Source: Gammaproteobacteria bacterium (GTDB lineage Bacteria > Pseudomonadota > Gammaproteobacteria > GRL18). Taken from it: 64,000 nt of DNA. Both the position numbers and the translations under genes were made by a program. The stretch is from contig JADGDG010000013.1 in NCBI GenBank assembly GCA_016744995.1, forward strand, positions 60,141 through 124,140. The letters run 5' to 3'. Positions 43,666 through 52,622 of the stretch are shown here, in pieces. Within the stretch, counting starts at the first letter, position 1; every line of letters begins with the position of its first letter. The notes under the pieces were generated by a model. It did no database searches, was not told the DNA's origin, and saw nothing but the letters and a program-made list of their open reading frames with translations.

Positions 43666-44176
43666 ACATCACCTCAAGGTAGGACTCAAAACCAGCCACT
43701 ATTTGAGTAGTCACTTCTTCGATGTCAGTGGAGTCTACAGTAACACAGTGGACGTATAACCATTCACCGTCCAGTTCTACCGTCAAAGTTCCTGGGGTGA
43801 GGGTAATTGAATTAGCCAGCATCAATCGACCCATTTTGCTTTTTAGTCTGGTACGTACTTTGACGATGCCTGGTTTAATCGGTAATGAGGGGGAAAGGAT
43901 AATGGCAGCCAGCTTGAAATTAGATTTAACCAGTTCCTTGAAGAAATATGCATAATAAAACAGACCTGCAGCAAATGCCTTTGGGGTAGCGCGGAACTCA
44001 GTAAAGAAAGATAAACCACTGCAAAATAAAAGGGTGATACTCAATGAAACAAAAATACCGACAATAAGGCTATCAATGGCCAAAGTGCCATTGAGCATAA
44101 TCCAGAAAAGCAACAATGTGACAAATAATACAGCCCTGTCACGTATATTTTTTTTCAGTTTACTCCTGGTCTGCAA
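43658..44176 (-). CDS. mrpE: MrpE-like subunit, first gene of the complex operon
   Basis: 172 residues from a TTG at 44176 with AGGAG upstream. Two to three N-terminal helices (RAVLFVTLLLFWIMLNG) then the MnhE domain: FKELVKSNFKLAAIILSP, IKPGIVKVRTRLKSKMGRLMLANSITLTPGTLTVELDGEWLYVH, with NSITLTPGT the signature. It begins the operon that reads through to the ferritin-like gene; the leader upstream holds an inverted repeat. Confidence 0.9.
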   Translation of the reverse strand: MQTRSKLKKNIRDRAVLFVTLLLFWIMLNGTLAIDSLIVGIFVSLSITLLFCSGLSFFTEFRATPKAFAAGLFYYAYFFKELVKSNFKLAAIILSPSLPIKPGIVKVRTRLKSKMGRLMLANSITLTPGTLTVELDGEWLYVHCVTVDSTDIEEVTTQIVAGFESYLEVMYG

Positions 44177-44473
44177 AAAAATTCTCCTATGATATTTTTC
44201 TCATATGATAATCCTACAATATTGTACTATTATTACAATATAAATTTTATTATATTTTCACTTTGATGGGAGCTGGGTCAAATAACATGAAACATTCAGC
44301 TTTATAAAAATGTATTTAAGCCATTTGACTCCTTAACTATGGCATAAGCTGTTCCAGGATAATTGAGATACATGGTTCAGATTTTGCTGATTATGAATCA
44401 ATATTGCTAAGGGCACCATTCGGAAACAGCAGGCTCACGCTCTGAAAATAACAGCAAAAAAATCACCATTGAA
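44177..44473. promoter_or_regulatory. Leader of the complex operon with inverted repeat
   Basis: 297 bp, AT-rich near the operon. TATTGTA (44220-44226) and TACAATA (44234-44240) form a 21-bp operator-like dyad with 7-base spacer, 44 bases upstream of the MrpE start. A regulator-binding site is inferred from symmetry and position. No gene seen in the rest. Confidence 0.5.
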
Positions 44474-45547
44474 TTATTTTTGTTCCAATAATATTTCCGT
44501 CCTTAAAAACACTTCATCCGGTACACCAAATGCTTTTTTTAATGCCACATCCCTATCCCACTGATTATTGATCCCACCGACGTGGTAGGCATCTTTGAGA
44601 CTGATGTGATTAATATGATACCAGGGAGAGATAATTGGAAAAAACTGCAGCGGCCAATCAGTACCATAGATCATTTTTTCAGTGAGCCCTTCCTCTTTCA
44701 TCGCTCGAGATAAATAATTAAGCTTATTAATTTGAGTCAGACTGGAAATATCAACATAAAGATTGGGATACTTCTGAATCAGTGGTAATATCCGGGTGAA
44801 ATTATCCTCACCTTCACTTTTTCCTGTGGTAGCAATATGCGCGGCAATGACTGTCACACCCTGTTCTAACGGCAATTTTAATCGCTCAGGATCGGCCAGA
44901 TCATCTTTTGCATTAGCAAAGGATTTTTCCATTCCAGTATGGGTCAACAAGGGTATTTTTAGCTTTGCCATTAATTGATAGAAAGGGATCAAATCAGGAC
45001 TGGATGGATCAATATTCATAATAGAGGGTATCCATTTGATTAAAACAGCCCCCTTTTCCTTTACCGCCCTTAACCGTTGTAAAGCATCTTTTCGTCTGGG
45101 ATTGATACTGGCACCAAACAGCAGGTTATCATAAAGAGCCGATTGCGTTGCGACATAATCATTAGGCACATAAATCTGAGTTTCCTGCTTATTTAACAAT
45201 CCATTGTCATCAACAAAACCATCCATTGCTAAAATAACGGCTTTTTTTATTGTTTCAGAACGAGCAATTTTATCGCTGAGTTTTTTAAATAAAATCTGAT
45301 CACCTTGCTGAATTAACTCTTCTTCGGTCACATCCATTGACCACAAGTAAAATGGAAAGCGAATATTATTGCGCATTGTTTCATTAATAAAACAACCACT
45401 CTCTCCATAACCGAGCCCTGCCACATGGACATGAACATCAATGATGGATTTACCCACACCCGGATTCAAATGCTCAATTTTATGATCCCGAAAGAACATA
45501 AACGTAGTAAAGAAGATAATAAAAAGTATAAAGAGAATTTTTTTCAT
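44474..45547 (-). CDS. Membrane-anchored amidohydrolase-2-type protein
   Basis: 357 residues. An N-terminal signal anchor (ILFILFIIFFTTFMFF) is followed by a TIM-barrel metal hydrolase: VHVHV metal motif in SIIDVHVHVAGLG (HxH), HTGMEK, AHIATTGK and YGTDWPLQFF (terminal Asp). These are the ligand positions of amidohydrolase_2 proteins. Decarboxylase or lactonase activity is possible; substrate unknown. Periplasmic side is likely. Downstream of the NUDIX gene, with repeated GGAAGGCTCT boxes between. Confidence 0.75.
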   Translation of the reverse strand: MKKILFILFIIFFTTFMFFRDHKIEHLNPGVGKSIIDVHVHVAGLGYGESGCFINETMRNNIRFPFYLWSMDVTEEELIQQGDQILFKKLSDKIARSETIKKAVILAMDGFVDDNGLLNKQETQIYVPNDYVATQSALYDNLLFGASINPRRKDALQRLRAVKEKGAVLIKWIPSIMNIDPSSPDLIPFYQLMAKLKIPLLTHTGMEKSFANAKDDLADPERLKLPLEQGVTVIAAHIATTGKSEGEDNFTRILPLIQKYPNLYVDISSLTQINKLNYLSRAMKEEGLTEKMIYGTDWPLQFFPIISPWYHINHISLKDAYHVGGINNQWDRDVALKKAFGVPDEVFLRTEILLEQK

Positions 45548-45594
45548 TTAGAGCCTTCCGCTATTATTAAGAGCCTTCCGTTGAATAAGAGTTT
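45548..45594 (-). repeat. Direct repeat carrying the ribosome-binding site
   Basis: Minus strand: CGGAAGGCTCTTAATAATAG followed by CGGAAGGCTCTAAATG, so the GGAAGG box is doubled; the second copy is at the right distance from the amidohydrolase ATG (45547). Confidence 0.7.
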
Positions 45595-46494
45595 TTATTT
45601 GTATTGCTCAAAACTTCCGTGTAATCCCGAGCAAATATCAGTGTAAAAAGGTTCATCAGGTTTCAAATAACCATGACGAATAGCAAAATCAATGATAACC
45701 AGATTACAATTGATTTTGTAATCACGGGTGGTCGCAACACAATTTAAGACTTTATCAACAGGCCAGAGATAAAATTCTTCCGCTTCACCATCAGTATTTT
45801 CAGGCACAAAATCAGCATCCAGTTTTAAATCATAAATAAATAAATTATCTTGCTGCAGTTTTTGTTGTACATCCATCGCGTATGATACCAGAGAAACAGG
45901 TTTTGACTGCTGAGCAATATTCTCAGGGACATTAGCTTCTTCTGCACACTCTTTAATCATTGTTTCTTCAATACGATAACCAGCGCCGTGACCGCCGGCC
46001 ACAAGATGATCTAATTTGCCCGGAAAAGTATGTTTATCTTTGGCACGTCTGGCCACCCAGAGATACAGTTCACCCTCCTTTTCTACCCAGGCATTCAGAT
46101 GAATTCCATATTTCTGGATCCCAAGGAGGGATGAAGCTGCTCTTTCAATGGTAAAAAATGATGGCTGATTAAATCCTGTGTTAACATTGTATTGTTCACC
46201 AACCCATGATGTGATCACTCCAGATTGATACCAGCTTCGGGCCACTTCAGCAATAGCACGGCTGCGGCTGTTAAAATCATTCACATTGGTCTGAAACGTC
46301 ACTGCTTCCCGACCTTGAAATTCAGAGAATAAAAAAACAGACTCAAAAGGTTTAAAAACATTCAATTTATCTTTGTGAATATAGCCCAGAATTGATGCAT
46401 CAATAAAAAATGGCAAATAATCATCCGGATTGTATTGATTACATTCATGGATCCAGTTTAGGTAGGCTTTATTTCTTTTTTCTATGGTCAGCAT
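45595..46494 (-). CDS. NUDIX hydrolase with DUF4743-type N-terminal domain
   Basis: 299 residues. The first ~130 residues match the DUF4743 module seen in front of NUDIX domains (fungal/plant Tnr3-like and proteobacterial relatives). NUDIX domain about 145-270, with the box GGHGAGYRIEETMIKECAEEA: spacing is right but the usual Arg is Lys. C-terminal VDKVLNCVATTRDYKINCNLVIIDFAIRHGYL is typical of the family. Cleaves a nucleoside-diphosphate-type or thiamine-related substrate; which one is not known. Confidence 0.8.
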   Translation of the reverse strand: MLTIEKRNKAYLNWIHECNQYNPDDYLPFFIDASILGYIHKDKLNVFKPFESVFLFSEFQGREAVTFQTNVNDFNSRSRAIAEVARSWYQSGVITSWVGEQYNVNTGFNQPSFFTIERAASSLLGIQKYGIHLNAWVEKEGELYLWVARRAKDKHTFPGKLDHLVAGGHGAGYRIEETMIKECAEEANVPENIAQQSKPVSLVSYAMDVQQKLQQDNLFIYDLKLDADFVPENTDGEAEEFYLWPVDKVLNCVATTRDYKINCNLVIIDFAIRHGYLKPDEPFYTDICSGLHGSFEQYK

Positions 46495-46566
46495 TCAAGC
46501 ATCCATGATCCTAAAATTCAGTATTGATATCATGTAATAAAATTATTATAATGGTCAGTCTACATA

Positions 46567-46596
46567 AAAAAAGCAGTCTCACCGGCTGCTTTTTTT
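46567..46596 (+). terminator. Terminator-like hairpin upstream of argD
   Basis: AAAAAAGCAG and CTGCTTTTTTT flank a short loop, giving a G-C capped stem with T-tract on the plus strand and, less perfectly, on the minus strand. It sits between divergent genes, ~90 bases before the argD start, so it is not at a gene end. Confidence 0.6.
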
Positions 46597-46685
46597 ATTT
46601 TGAAGTACCTATTTTGCCACACACAGGTTTTTTTAGGAACTTTTGTTCACAGCCTTATTACAGGTTTTAGTTTTAGGAGCTATCA

Positions 46686-47876
46686 GTGTCAGATCATATA
46701 ATGAATACCTATGGCCGCTTACCGGTCAGTTTTGTCAAAGGTGAAGGTTGTTACCTGTATGATGATCAGGGACAGCGCTATCTTGATGCACTGACCGGCA
46801 TTGCTGTGTGTGGTCTTGGCCATAGCCATCCAGCAGTTACCCAGGCGATCACTGAACAGGTTGCGACTTTAGTGCACACATCAAATCTGTATGGCATTCC
46901 AAAACAGGAAGAGTTAGCGGATAAACTATGTGACTTATCCTCTATGGATCGTGTTTTTTTTAGCAATTCAGGTGCCGAAGCTAATGAAGCCGCCATTAAA
47001 ATTGCCCGGAAATACGGCCATACTGCCGATGCATTCAAAGATAAAGTTGACCTGCCCACGATTATAGTCGCCAACAAAAGTTTCCATGGCAGGACCTTAT
47101 CAACTTTATCAGCCACTGGTAATGCCAAAGTTCATGCTGGATTTGAACCTCTGGTTCCCGGCTTTATTCATGTTGACTTTGAAGATATGAATGCCATTAA
47201 ACAAGCTGCAGATGATAATGATAATGTTGTTGCAATCATGGTTGAACCTATCCAGGGCGAAGGCGGACTAACAACACCCGCAAGCAGTTATTTACAGGAA
47301 ATCCGGGCATTTTGTGATGAAAAAGGCTTTCTGATGATACTGGATGAAATACAAACTGGTATTTGCCGGACAGGAAAATGGTTTGCCGGACAACATAGTG
47401 ACATAGTCCCGGATATTATGACCCTGGCCAAGGGGCTGGGTAATGGTTTTCCAATTGGCGCCTGTGTTGCTAAAGGTGCCGCTGCAGACGTTCTGGTTCC
47501 TGGAAACCATGGTTCCACATTCGGTGGTAATCCTCTTGCATGTACTGCAGCGCTGGCAACAATCAAAACCATGTCAGAGCAAAATCTTGCACAACGTGCA
47601 GCTGACTTAGGTGCTTATTTTCAGCAAGGTTTTAATAAATCACTGGCTGACTTAATCACTCAGGGCGTAGTCAGAGATATTCGTGGCAAAGGCCTGATGA
47701 TTGGTATAGAACTTAATAAGCCCTGCACTGAACTGGTACAAAAAGCACTGGATAAAAAATTACTGATTAATGTCACGGCTGACAATGTCATACGTTTATT
47801 ACCCGCATTAATCACCAGTGATGCTCAGGCTGATGAAATCATCTCACTGGTAAGTGAACTCATCAGAAACCGATAA
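46686..47876 (+). CDS. argD: Acetylornithine aminotransferase
   Basis: 396 residues; GTG start at 46686 with AGGAG seven bases upstream; ATG at 46701 is possible. Class-III PLP aminotransferase: DALTGIAVCGLGHSHP, FSNSGAEANEAAIKIARK, FHGRTLSTLSATGN, PIQGEGG, LDEIQTGICRTG (Asp) and the PLP lysine in TLAKGLGNGFPIGAC. Turns N-acetylornithine and 2-oxoglutarate into the semialdehyde, and reversibly. Arginine synthesis; argF follows 88 bases downstream, so an argDF operon is likely. Regulation not visible (no ArgR box recognised). Confidence 0.95.
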   Translation: MSDHIMNTYGRLPVSFVKGEGCYLYDDQGQRYLDALTGIAVCGLGHSHPAVTQAITEQVATLVHTSNLYGIPKQEELADKLCDLSSMDRVFFSNSGAEANEAAIKIARKYGHTADAFKDKVDLPTIIVANKSFHGRTLSTLSATGNAKVHAGFEPLVPGFIHVDFEDMNAIKQAADDNDNVVAIMVEPIQGEGGLTTPASSYLQEIRAFCDEKGFLMILDEIQTGICRTGKWFAGQHSDIVPDIMTLAKGLGNGFPIGACVAKGAAADVLVPGNHGSTFGGNPLACTAALATIKTMSEQNLAQRAADLGAYFQQGFNKSLADLITQGVVRDIRGKGLMIGIELNKPCTELVQKALDKKLLINVTADNVIRLLPALITSDAQADEIISLVSELIRNR

Positions 47877-47964
47877 GCGGAAACAATAACCCATACCATA
47901 ATAAAGAAGCTGCTTAGCAAAAAACACTATTTAAGTTAAGCAGAAGTTATATTTAGCAGAAGAA

Positions 47965-48897
47965 ATGATAATGACAACTGATAATAAATTACGTCACTTT
48001 TTAACATTAATGGATTTTTCCAGTGATGAACTGAAAACCATGACCGATCGGGCTATTGTTCTTAAAAAAATGCAACAAGTCGGCGATATTTACGAGCCGT
48101 TAAAAAATCGTATGCTGGGAATGATCTTTGAAAAATCCTCAACCCGAACTCGAGTTTCATTTGAAACAGGCATGTTACAATTTGGCGGCGGTGCATTGTT
48201 CCTTTCCCCCCGGGATACTCAGTTAGGTCGTGGCGAGCCGATTGAAGATAGTGCCCGGGTTCTATCTCAAATGGTTGATATTATTATGATCCGTACCTTT
48301 GAGCATGAAAAACTGGAAAAATTTGCTCAATATTCATCTGTACCGGTTATTAATGCCCTCACTGACATGTATCACCCCTGCCAATTGCTGGCTGATATGC
48401 AGTGCTATCAGGAACACCGTGGCAGCATAAAAGGAAAAACTGTCACCTGGGTTGGTGATGGCAATAATATGTGCCACTCCTATATCAATGCAGCACGCCA
48501 ATGGGGCTTTAAATTAAATATTGCCTGCCCCGAAGGTTTTGATCCCGAGCAGAGTATTTTTGCAGCGGCAGGTGATCAGGTTGAAATTATCCGTGATCCA
48601 ATGGCTGCTGCTACCGGCTCCGATTTAGTAGTCACCGATGTCTGGACATCAATGGGACAGGAAGAAGAACAAGCACGTAGAGAAATGGCTTTTAATGGTT
48701 ATATTGTTGATAATAAACTTATGCTGCAGGCAGATAAAGAAGCCTTGTTTATGCATTGTCTGCCTGCTCATCGTGGAGAAGAAGTCAGTGCTTCAGTCAT
48801 CGATGGCAAGCAAAGCGTTGTCTGGGATGAAGCAGGTAATCGTTTACACGCCCAAAAAGCTTTATTAGAGTTTTTAATGGGTGGAGCCGTTAGCTGA
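47965..48897 (+). CDS. argF: Ornithine carbamoyltransferase
   Basis: 310 residues. Carbamoyl-phosphate site [22 protein letters not shown] (HPCQ-like), ornithine site [11 protein letters not shown] and [11 protein letters not shown] are all present. Normal length. Makes citrulline from ornithine and carbamoyl phosphate in the cytosol. Start ATG 47965 (ATG 47971 also possible). The final GCC-GTT-AGC-TGA is the seed of the tandem array downstream. Confidence 0.95.
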   Translation: MIMTTDNKLRHFLTLMDFSSDELKTMTDRAIVLKKMQQVGDIYEPLKNRMLGMIFEKSSTRTRVSFETGMLQFGGGALFLSPRDTQLGRGEPIEDSARVLSQMVDIIMIRTFEHEKLEKFAQYSSVPVINALTDMYHPCQLLADMQCYQEHRGSIKGKTVTWVGDGNNMCHSYINAARQWGFKLNIACPEGFDPEQSIFAAAGDQVEIIRDPMAAATGSDLVVTDVWTSMGQEEEQARREMAFNGYIVDNKLMLQADKEALFMHCLPAHRGEEVSASVIDGKQSVVWDEAGNRLHAQKALLEFLMGGAVS

Positions 48898-49042
48898 GTA
48901 AAAAGCCATTAGCTAAATGCAGAGCCATTAGCTGAATAAAGAGCCCATCAGCCGAGCAAAAAGCCATTAGCAAACTAAGAGCCCTCAGCCAACTAAGAGT
49001 CTTCAACAAACCAAGAGCCCTCAGCCAACCAAGAGCCCTCGC
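48885..49042 (+). repeat. ~18-bp tandem array seeded by the argF 3' end
   Basis: From the last codons: AGCCGTTAGCTGAGTAAA, AGCCATTAGCTAAATGCAG, AGCCATTAGCTGAATAAAG, AGCCCATCAGCCGAGCAAAA, AGCCATTAGCAAACTAAG, AGCCCTCAGCCAACTAAG, AGTCTTCAACAAACCAAG, AGCCCTCAGCCAACCAAG, AGCCCTCGC. About nine units, decaying with distance. It fills the whole space to the next gene. Confidence 0.9.
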
Positions 49043-49060
49043 AAATAAATAATAACACAA

Positions 49061-49375
49061 ATGCCTATTTTTGAAGTTGTCATTCTGGCTCTCGCAGTCA
49101 ATGCCCCCATTCAGATCATTATCACCATCGGGCAGTGGCTGCTTATGGCACGCTTTCTTGCCCCTAGAGAAAGAACACTAAGCAATGCACTCTCCTGCCT
49201 GGCACTCACTTATAGCACTGCCTTTTTATTATCCCTGCTGTTCTGGCTATTCTGGCCATTTAATCCCGAACTCATCTTATACAATAATCGCATCAGTATT
49301 CCAGCCATACTGGGAGAAATTATCGCCATCCCCTTTTGGTTATATCGATTTAATTATTTTAAAAGTAAGGGCTAG
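49061..49375 (+). CDS. Small three-helix membrane protein
   Basis: 104 residues; ATG at 49061, no strong ribosome-binding site. Helices at about 4-29, 42-65 and 78-98 (ISIPAILGEIIAIPFWLYRF). Polar residues are few. The family is not recognised. It follows the argF tandem array, so it may be read with argF. Probably inner membrane; function unknown. Confidence 0.5.
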   Translation: MPIFEVVILALAVNAPIQIIITIGQWLLMARFLAPRERTLSNALSCLALTYSTAFLLSLLFWLFWPFNPELILYNNRISIPAILGEIIAIPFWLYRFNYFKSKG

Positions 49376-49376
49376 C

Positions 49377-49676
49377 TTATAGCTTAGGGATGGGATTTGA
49401 AACTGGCTTCTTAGCAGCAAAGGCTAGTTTCCCAGATTCATCGGGCATTTGCAGATAAAAACCATCTTCACATAAGGCATTTATTACCTGCGTAATATCT
49501 GCACGGGCTAGTTTTTTTTCTGGATTTAAATCCAGTGCCATTACAAACTCAAGCTGTCCTAATGTACTTAACAGCATTTCCGGCACACGAGAAAAATCAT
49601 CCTTCTTCTCAAGATAAAGATAACTATCCGGCTTTTTACAGCCTTTGTAAATTACGGTTTTCATCATCAAAGTCAT
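49377..49676 (-). CDS. ycgL: YcgL-family protein
   Basis: 99 residues at most. The family motifs KKPDSYLYLEKKDDFSRVPE and LARADITQVINALCEDGFYLQMP are clear. Because the homologues begin close to the VIYKG strand, the start is probably ATG 49667 or 49664 (MKTVIYKG). Function of YcgL is unknown. Convergent with the small membrane protein; the two stops are one base apart. Confidence 0.85.
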   Translation of the reverse strand: MTLMMKTVIYKGCKKPDSYLYLEKKDDFSRVPEMLLSTLGQLEFVMALDLNPEKKLARADITQVINALCEDGFYLQMPDESGKLAFAAKKPVSNPIPKL

Positions 49677-50002
49677 TTATATCCTAAATAAGTCTGGATT
49701 ATATCTAACATTCATCAGCTCTGTATATAAATAATATTGAGTGATGATCACATTCAACGGAAAGACAGATAATGATTTTTATCTGATAAATGTCAGTTTA
49801 ATCTGATAAAAAAGGTGATTTATTAAAAAAAATAATTTACAGCATTTTTTTTTCATGCATTTCTACTAAAGTAATAGATAGAAACCTCAAATGATTTAAT
49901 CAGTTATTACTAGATTAACATGATTAAACAACTCACCTAAAGTTCACTCCTTACAAAAATTAACACAATAAAAGCGTCATGTTCCAAAATGGGGGAAATC
50001 AA
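49677..50002. promoter_or_regulatory. Divergent intergenic region
   Basis: 326 bp, AT-rich. Two near-identical boxes TTTTATCTGATAAA and TTTAATCTGATAAA lie at about 49777-49811. A sigma-28-like TAAAGTAA is present near 49868 but lacks a good -10 partner. GGGGGA precedes the receptor ATG at 50003. Confidence 0.35.
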
Positions 50003-51865
50003 ATGACTATCAAGTTCAAGCTTTTTTTGATTGCTGGAGGTATTGCAACAGCAATGCTACTTTCAATTGTCTCTATGCGCTGGTCTGTGAGCACTCTTAA
50101 CAGTTTGACAGAAACGCAGGCATTAAATTATCAATTATTGTCCAATATGTTAACGCTCAGAAGAAATGAAAAAGATTTTTTACTTCGTGATAACATCAAA
50201 TACTTAGATAAATTTGATAAAAATCATGCTCTGATGATCAACAATATAAACCAACTAAATGACTTATTGGATGACAATAATATTGAAGTTGAAAATTACA
50301 CATCATTAGAAACCATTATGAAGAACTATCAAGCCAAATTTCACCAATTAATTGATATTTCCAGGCAAATTGGCCTCAGCCCTAAATCAGCCTTGAGGGG
50401 TACACTAAGAAATTCCATTCATAAAACAGAAGACTTGCTCAACAAAGTAATCAATGACAAGTTAGCTAAAAATATGCTGATGCTCCGAAGAAATGAAAAA
50501 GACTTTATTATGCGTAAAGACACCAAGTATATTGGTCAATTTAATAATAACTTATCAATTTTTATTGATAATATTAAAAGCTCAAATATAGATGAGGCGA
50601 TTAAATCTCAACTTTTAAAAAATTCTAATATTTATAAAAAAGACTTTTTACAATTAGCAGTGCTCATGGAACAAAAAGGTTTTGATTCTAAAAAGGGGAT
50701 CCTGGGTGAAATGCGCAGCATCGTTCATAGCAGCGAGGAATTACTGGAAAAAATGAGTACTAAAATTGGGATCAGCATAAAAAATACCAGTGATTCAATA
50801 CAAACAATGAACTTAATTGCTTCTTTATTCATTGCCACTGCCGTTGTTGGATTCACCTTCTATGTTTCACAAACCATTTCCCATTCACTTTCAAATTTTG
50901 TGGAGACATTGCAAGGCATTTGTCAGACGGGTAATTTAACACAAAGAGTTGAAGAAACAGGCAATGATGAGATTACTCAGGTTAGCTTCATATTAAATAA
51001 AATGTTGGCTGATTTTCAGGAAATCATTAAAAAACTGCATACTACCTCAACTGACCTCACCAGTTATTCTCTACAATTTATCTCTATCAGAGAGAATACT
51101 TTCAGCAGTGTAAAGCAACAACAACTAGAAACAGAACATGTCAGCACAGCAATGATTCAAATGACATCATCAGCCTTGAATGTTGCCCAGAATACCGACA
51201 ATACAGCTAAAGCTGCGCAACAGGCTAATACAATAACCTCTGAAGGGAAAAGTATCGTTGACACAGCAATAAACTCAACTCAATCCCTAGAAAAAGTAAT
51301 ACATGATGCCAGCACGGTTATTCAACAACTCGGTGAAGATAGTAATAGTATTGGTGGCATTTTAGATGTCATTCGTGGCATCGCTGAGCAAACGAATTTA
51401 TTAGCTCTCAATGCAGCGATTGAAGCTGCTCGAGCAGGCGAGCAAGGCAGAGGCTTTGCAGTTGTTGCAGATGAAGTTCGTACGCTTGCCCAAAAAACTC
51501 AGGAATCTATCGGTGAAATTGAAACCATGATTAGCAGCTTGCAAAAAGGTTCTGACAAAGCCATTGATGCGATAATTAAAGGTAAAGATAGTGTAACCAA
51601 TAATGTCACTCAAATCAGTCTGGCAGGTAATACATTAAACACAATTGTCACTGAACTCAACTCAATTAATCAGATGAGTCAGGAAAATGCTAACGCAACG
51701 AAAGAACAAAGTATGGTTGTCGAAGAGGTCAATACAAATGTCATAGCAATTAAAGATATCGGCTCACAAATTGTCAGCAATATTGAACAACTCAAAGAAT
51801 CCAGTAACAATATGAGTCTACTGTCAACTGATATGGAAGAGTTGGTTAAGCGCTATCAAGTATAG
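50003..51865 (+). CDS. Chemoreceptor with HBM-type helical sensor
   Basis: Start ATG 50003 ([12 protein letters not shown]) follows GGGGGA; the frame opens at 49979. 620 residues. Helices ~8-25 and ~268-290 enclose a periplasmic helical domain holding two similar halves: [22 protein letters not shown] and [22 protein letters not shown], the RRNEKDF motif being typical of helical-bimodular sensors for small acids or sugars. HAMP, then signalling domain with [21 protein letters not shown] and [15 protein letters not shown]. Ligand unknown. Feeds the CheA pathway. Confidence 0.9.
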   Translation: MTIKFKLFLIAGGIATAMLLSIVSMRWSVSTLNSLTETQALNYQLLSNMLTLRRNEKDFLLRDNIKYLDKFDKNHALMINNINQLNDLLDDNNIEVENYTSLETIMKNYQAKFHQLIDISRQIGLSPKSALRGTLRNSIHKTEDLLNKVINDKLAKNMLMLRRNEKDFIMRKDTKYIGQFNNNLSIFIDNIKSSNIDEAIKSQLLKNSNIYKKDFLQLAVLMEQKGFDSKKGILGEMRSIVHSSEELLEKMSTKIGISIKNTSDSIQTMNLIASLFIATAVVGFTFYVSQTISHSLSNFVETLQGICQTGNLTQRVEETGNDEITQVSFILNKMLADFQEIIKKLHTTSTDLTSYSLQFISIRENTFSSVKQQQLETEHVSTAMIQMTSSALNVAQNTDNTAKAAQQANTITSEGKSIVDTAINSTQSLEKVIHDASTVIQQLGEDSNSIGGILDVIRGIAEQTNLLALNAAIEAARAGEQGRGFAVVADEVRTLAQKTQESIGEIETMISSLQKGSDKAIDAIIKGKDSVTNNVTQISLAGNTLNTIVTELNSINQMSQENANATKEQSMVVEEVNTNVIAIKDIGSQIVSNIEQLKESSNNMSLLSTDMEELVKRYQV

Positions 51866-51907
51866 ACCGTGGTTCACACAGGATATTTTTCTCCTGGACT
51901 AAGAAAC

Positions 51908-52072
51908 CATGTTAATGCCTGAGTTCAAGGCACAATGCCTACGGCACCTCAAAGAGGCGCACGGAGAATGTGGGCATATAAGTATATGTGACCATTTTCA
52001 GGTGCCCCTTGTGGGTAGAGTACGAAAATAACACAGAAATCGGGCAAAAGATGAATACACTGAGTAGTTACG
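51908..52072 (-). repeat. Copy 2 of the 17.2-kb MITE-like repeat
   Basis: On the minus strand it begins GTAACTACTCAGTGTATTC and follows copy 1 for about 60 bases, then has extra blocks (CACAAGGGGCACCTG and its complement-like AGGTGCCGTAGG) before TGCCTTGAACTC. The far inverted terminus of copy 1 is missing, so this copy is truncated. Confidence 0.75.
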
Positions 52073-52150
52073 GTGATTATTCACTCACGATAAGCTATCA
52101 TTAAAGGATAAGAGACTAATTTCATTACACAACAAGGATTATTAGCAATA

Positions 52151-52456
52151 ATGCACAGTACTCATGAAAAAAGAGAATGTAGCAGAATCAGTGTCAGCTT
52201 TCCAGTAAGCATTGAATTAGCCAATCAAAGACAGGCCAAAGGCATTGCCGTTAATATTGGCCAGGGCGGAATGTTATTAGAGTGCACCTCCGGCACAGTC
52301 TTTACAAAAATGGATGACGTCAATCTCTACCTTCCCTATAATCACAATCTTGGCAATTTTATCATTGCCGCCAAGGTGACACGAGTCAATGGAAGCCAGA
52401 TCGGTTTGTTTTTTTACTCTGACCCCTCAGAATATCTGCATGAAGCACTCTCTTAG
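52151..52456 (+). CDS. PilZ-type c-di-GMP-binding protein
   Basis: 101 residues, a single PilZ domain. The RxxxR motif lies in EKRECSRISVSF, and the NxGxGG stretch in NIGQGGMLLEC replaces the usual (D/N)xSxxG. Strands follow to KVTRVNGSQIGLFFY. Likely binds c-di-GMP and relays it to motility or envelope targets; the domain lacks a fused partner. Sits after the chemoreceptor. Confidence 0.8.
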   Translation: MHSTHEKRECSRISVSFPVSIELANQRQAKGIAVNIGQGGMLLECTSGTVFTKMDDVNLYLPYNHNLGNFIIAAKVTRVNGSQIGLFFYSDPSEYLHEALS

Positions 52457-52488
52457 TAAAATGTTAGTGGAATCCTACTTAATTATTT

Positions 52489-52566
52489 AGGATAATAGCA
52501 CTATTATCCTAGGATCATCAGTTGAATCATAGTGAAGCCGATCATAATGGGTTCAACTGATGATCC
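52489..52566. repeat. Two perfect adjacent inverted repeats
   Basis: AGGATAATAG/CTATTATCCT (52489-52498, 52501-52510) with a two-base loop, then at once GGATCATCAGTTGAA/TTCAACTGATGATCC (52512-52526, 52552-52566). They occupy the PilZ-to-SH3 spacer. A terminator T-tract is lacking. Strong hairpin potential on either strand. Confidence 0.75.
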
Positions 52567-52622
52567 CAGAATCATGTCAGCATAAATTTTATAAAATAAG
52601 TTAATCCCGTAAGGACTCTAAT

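Noticed and set aside
49860..49900. Sigma-28 promoter for the second chemoreceptor
   Set aside because: A TAAAGTAA-like -35 exists but the matching GCCGATAA at 11 bases is absent.
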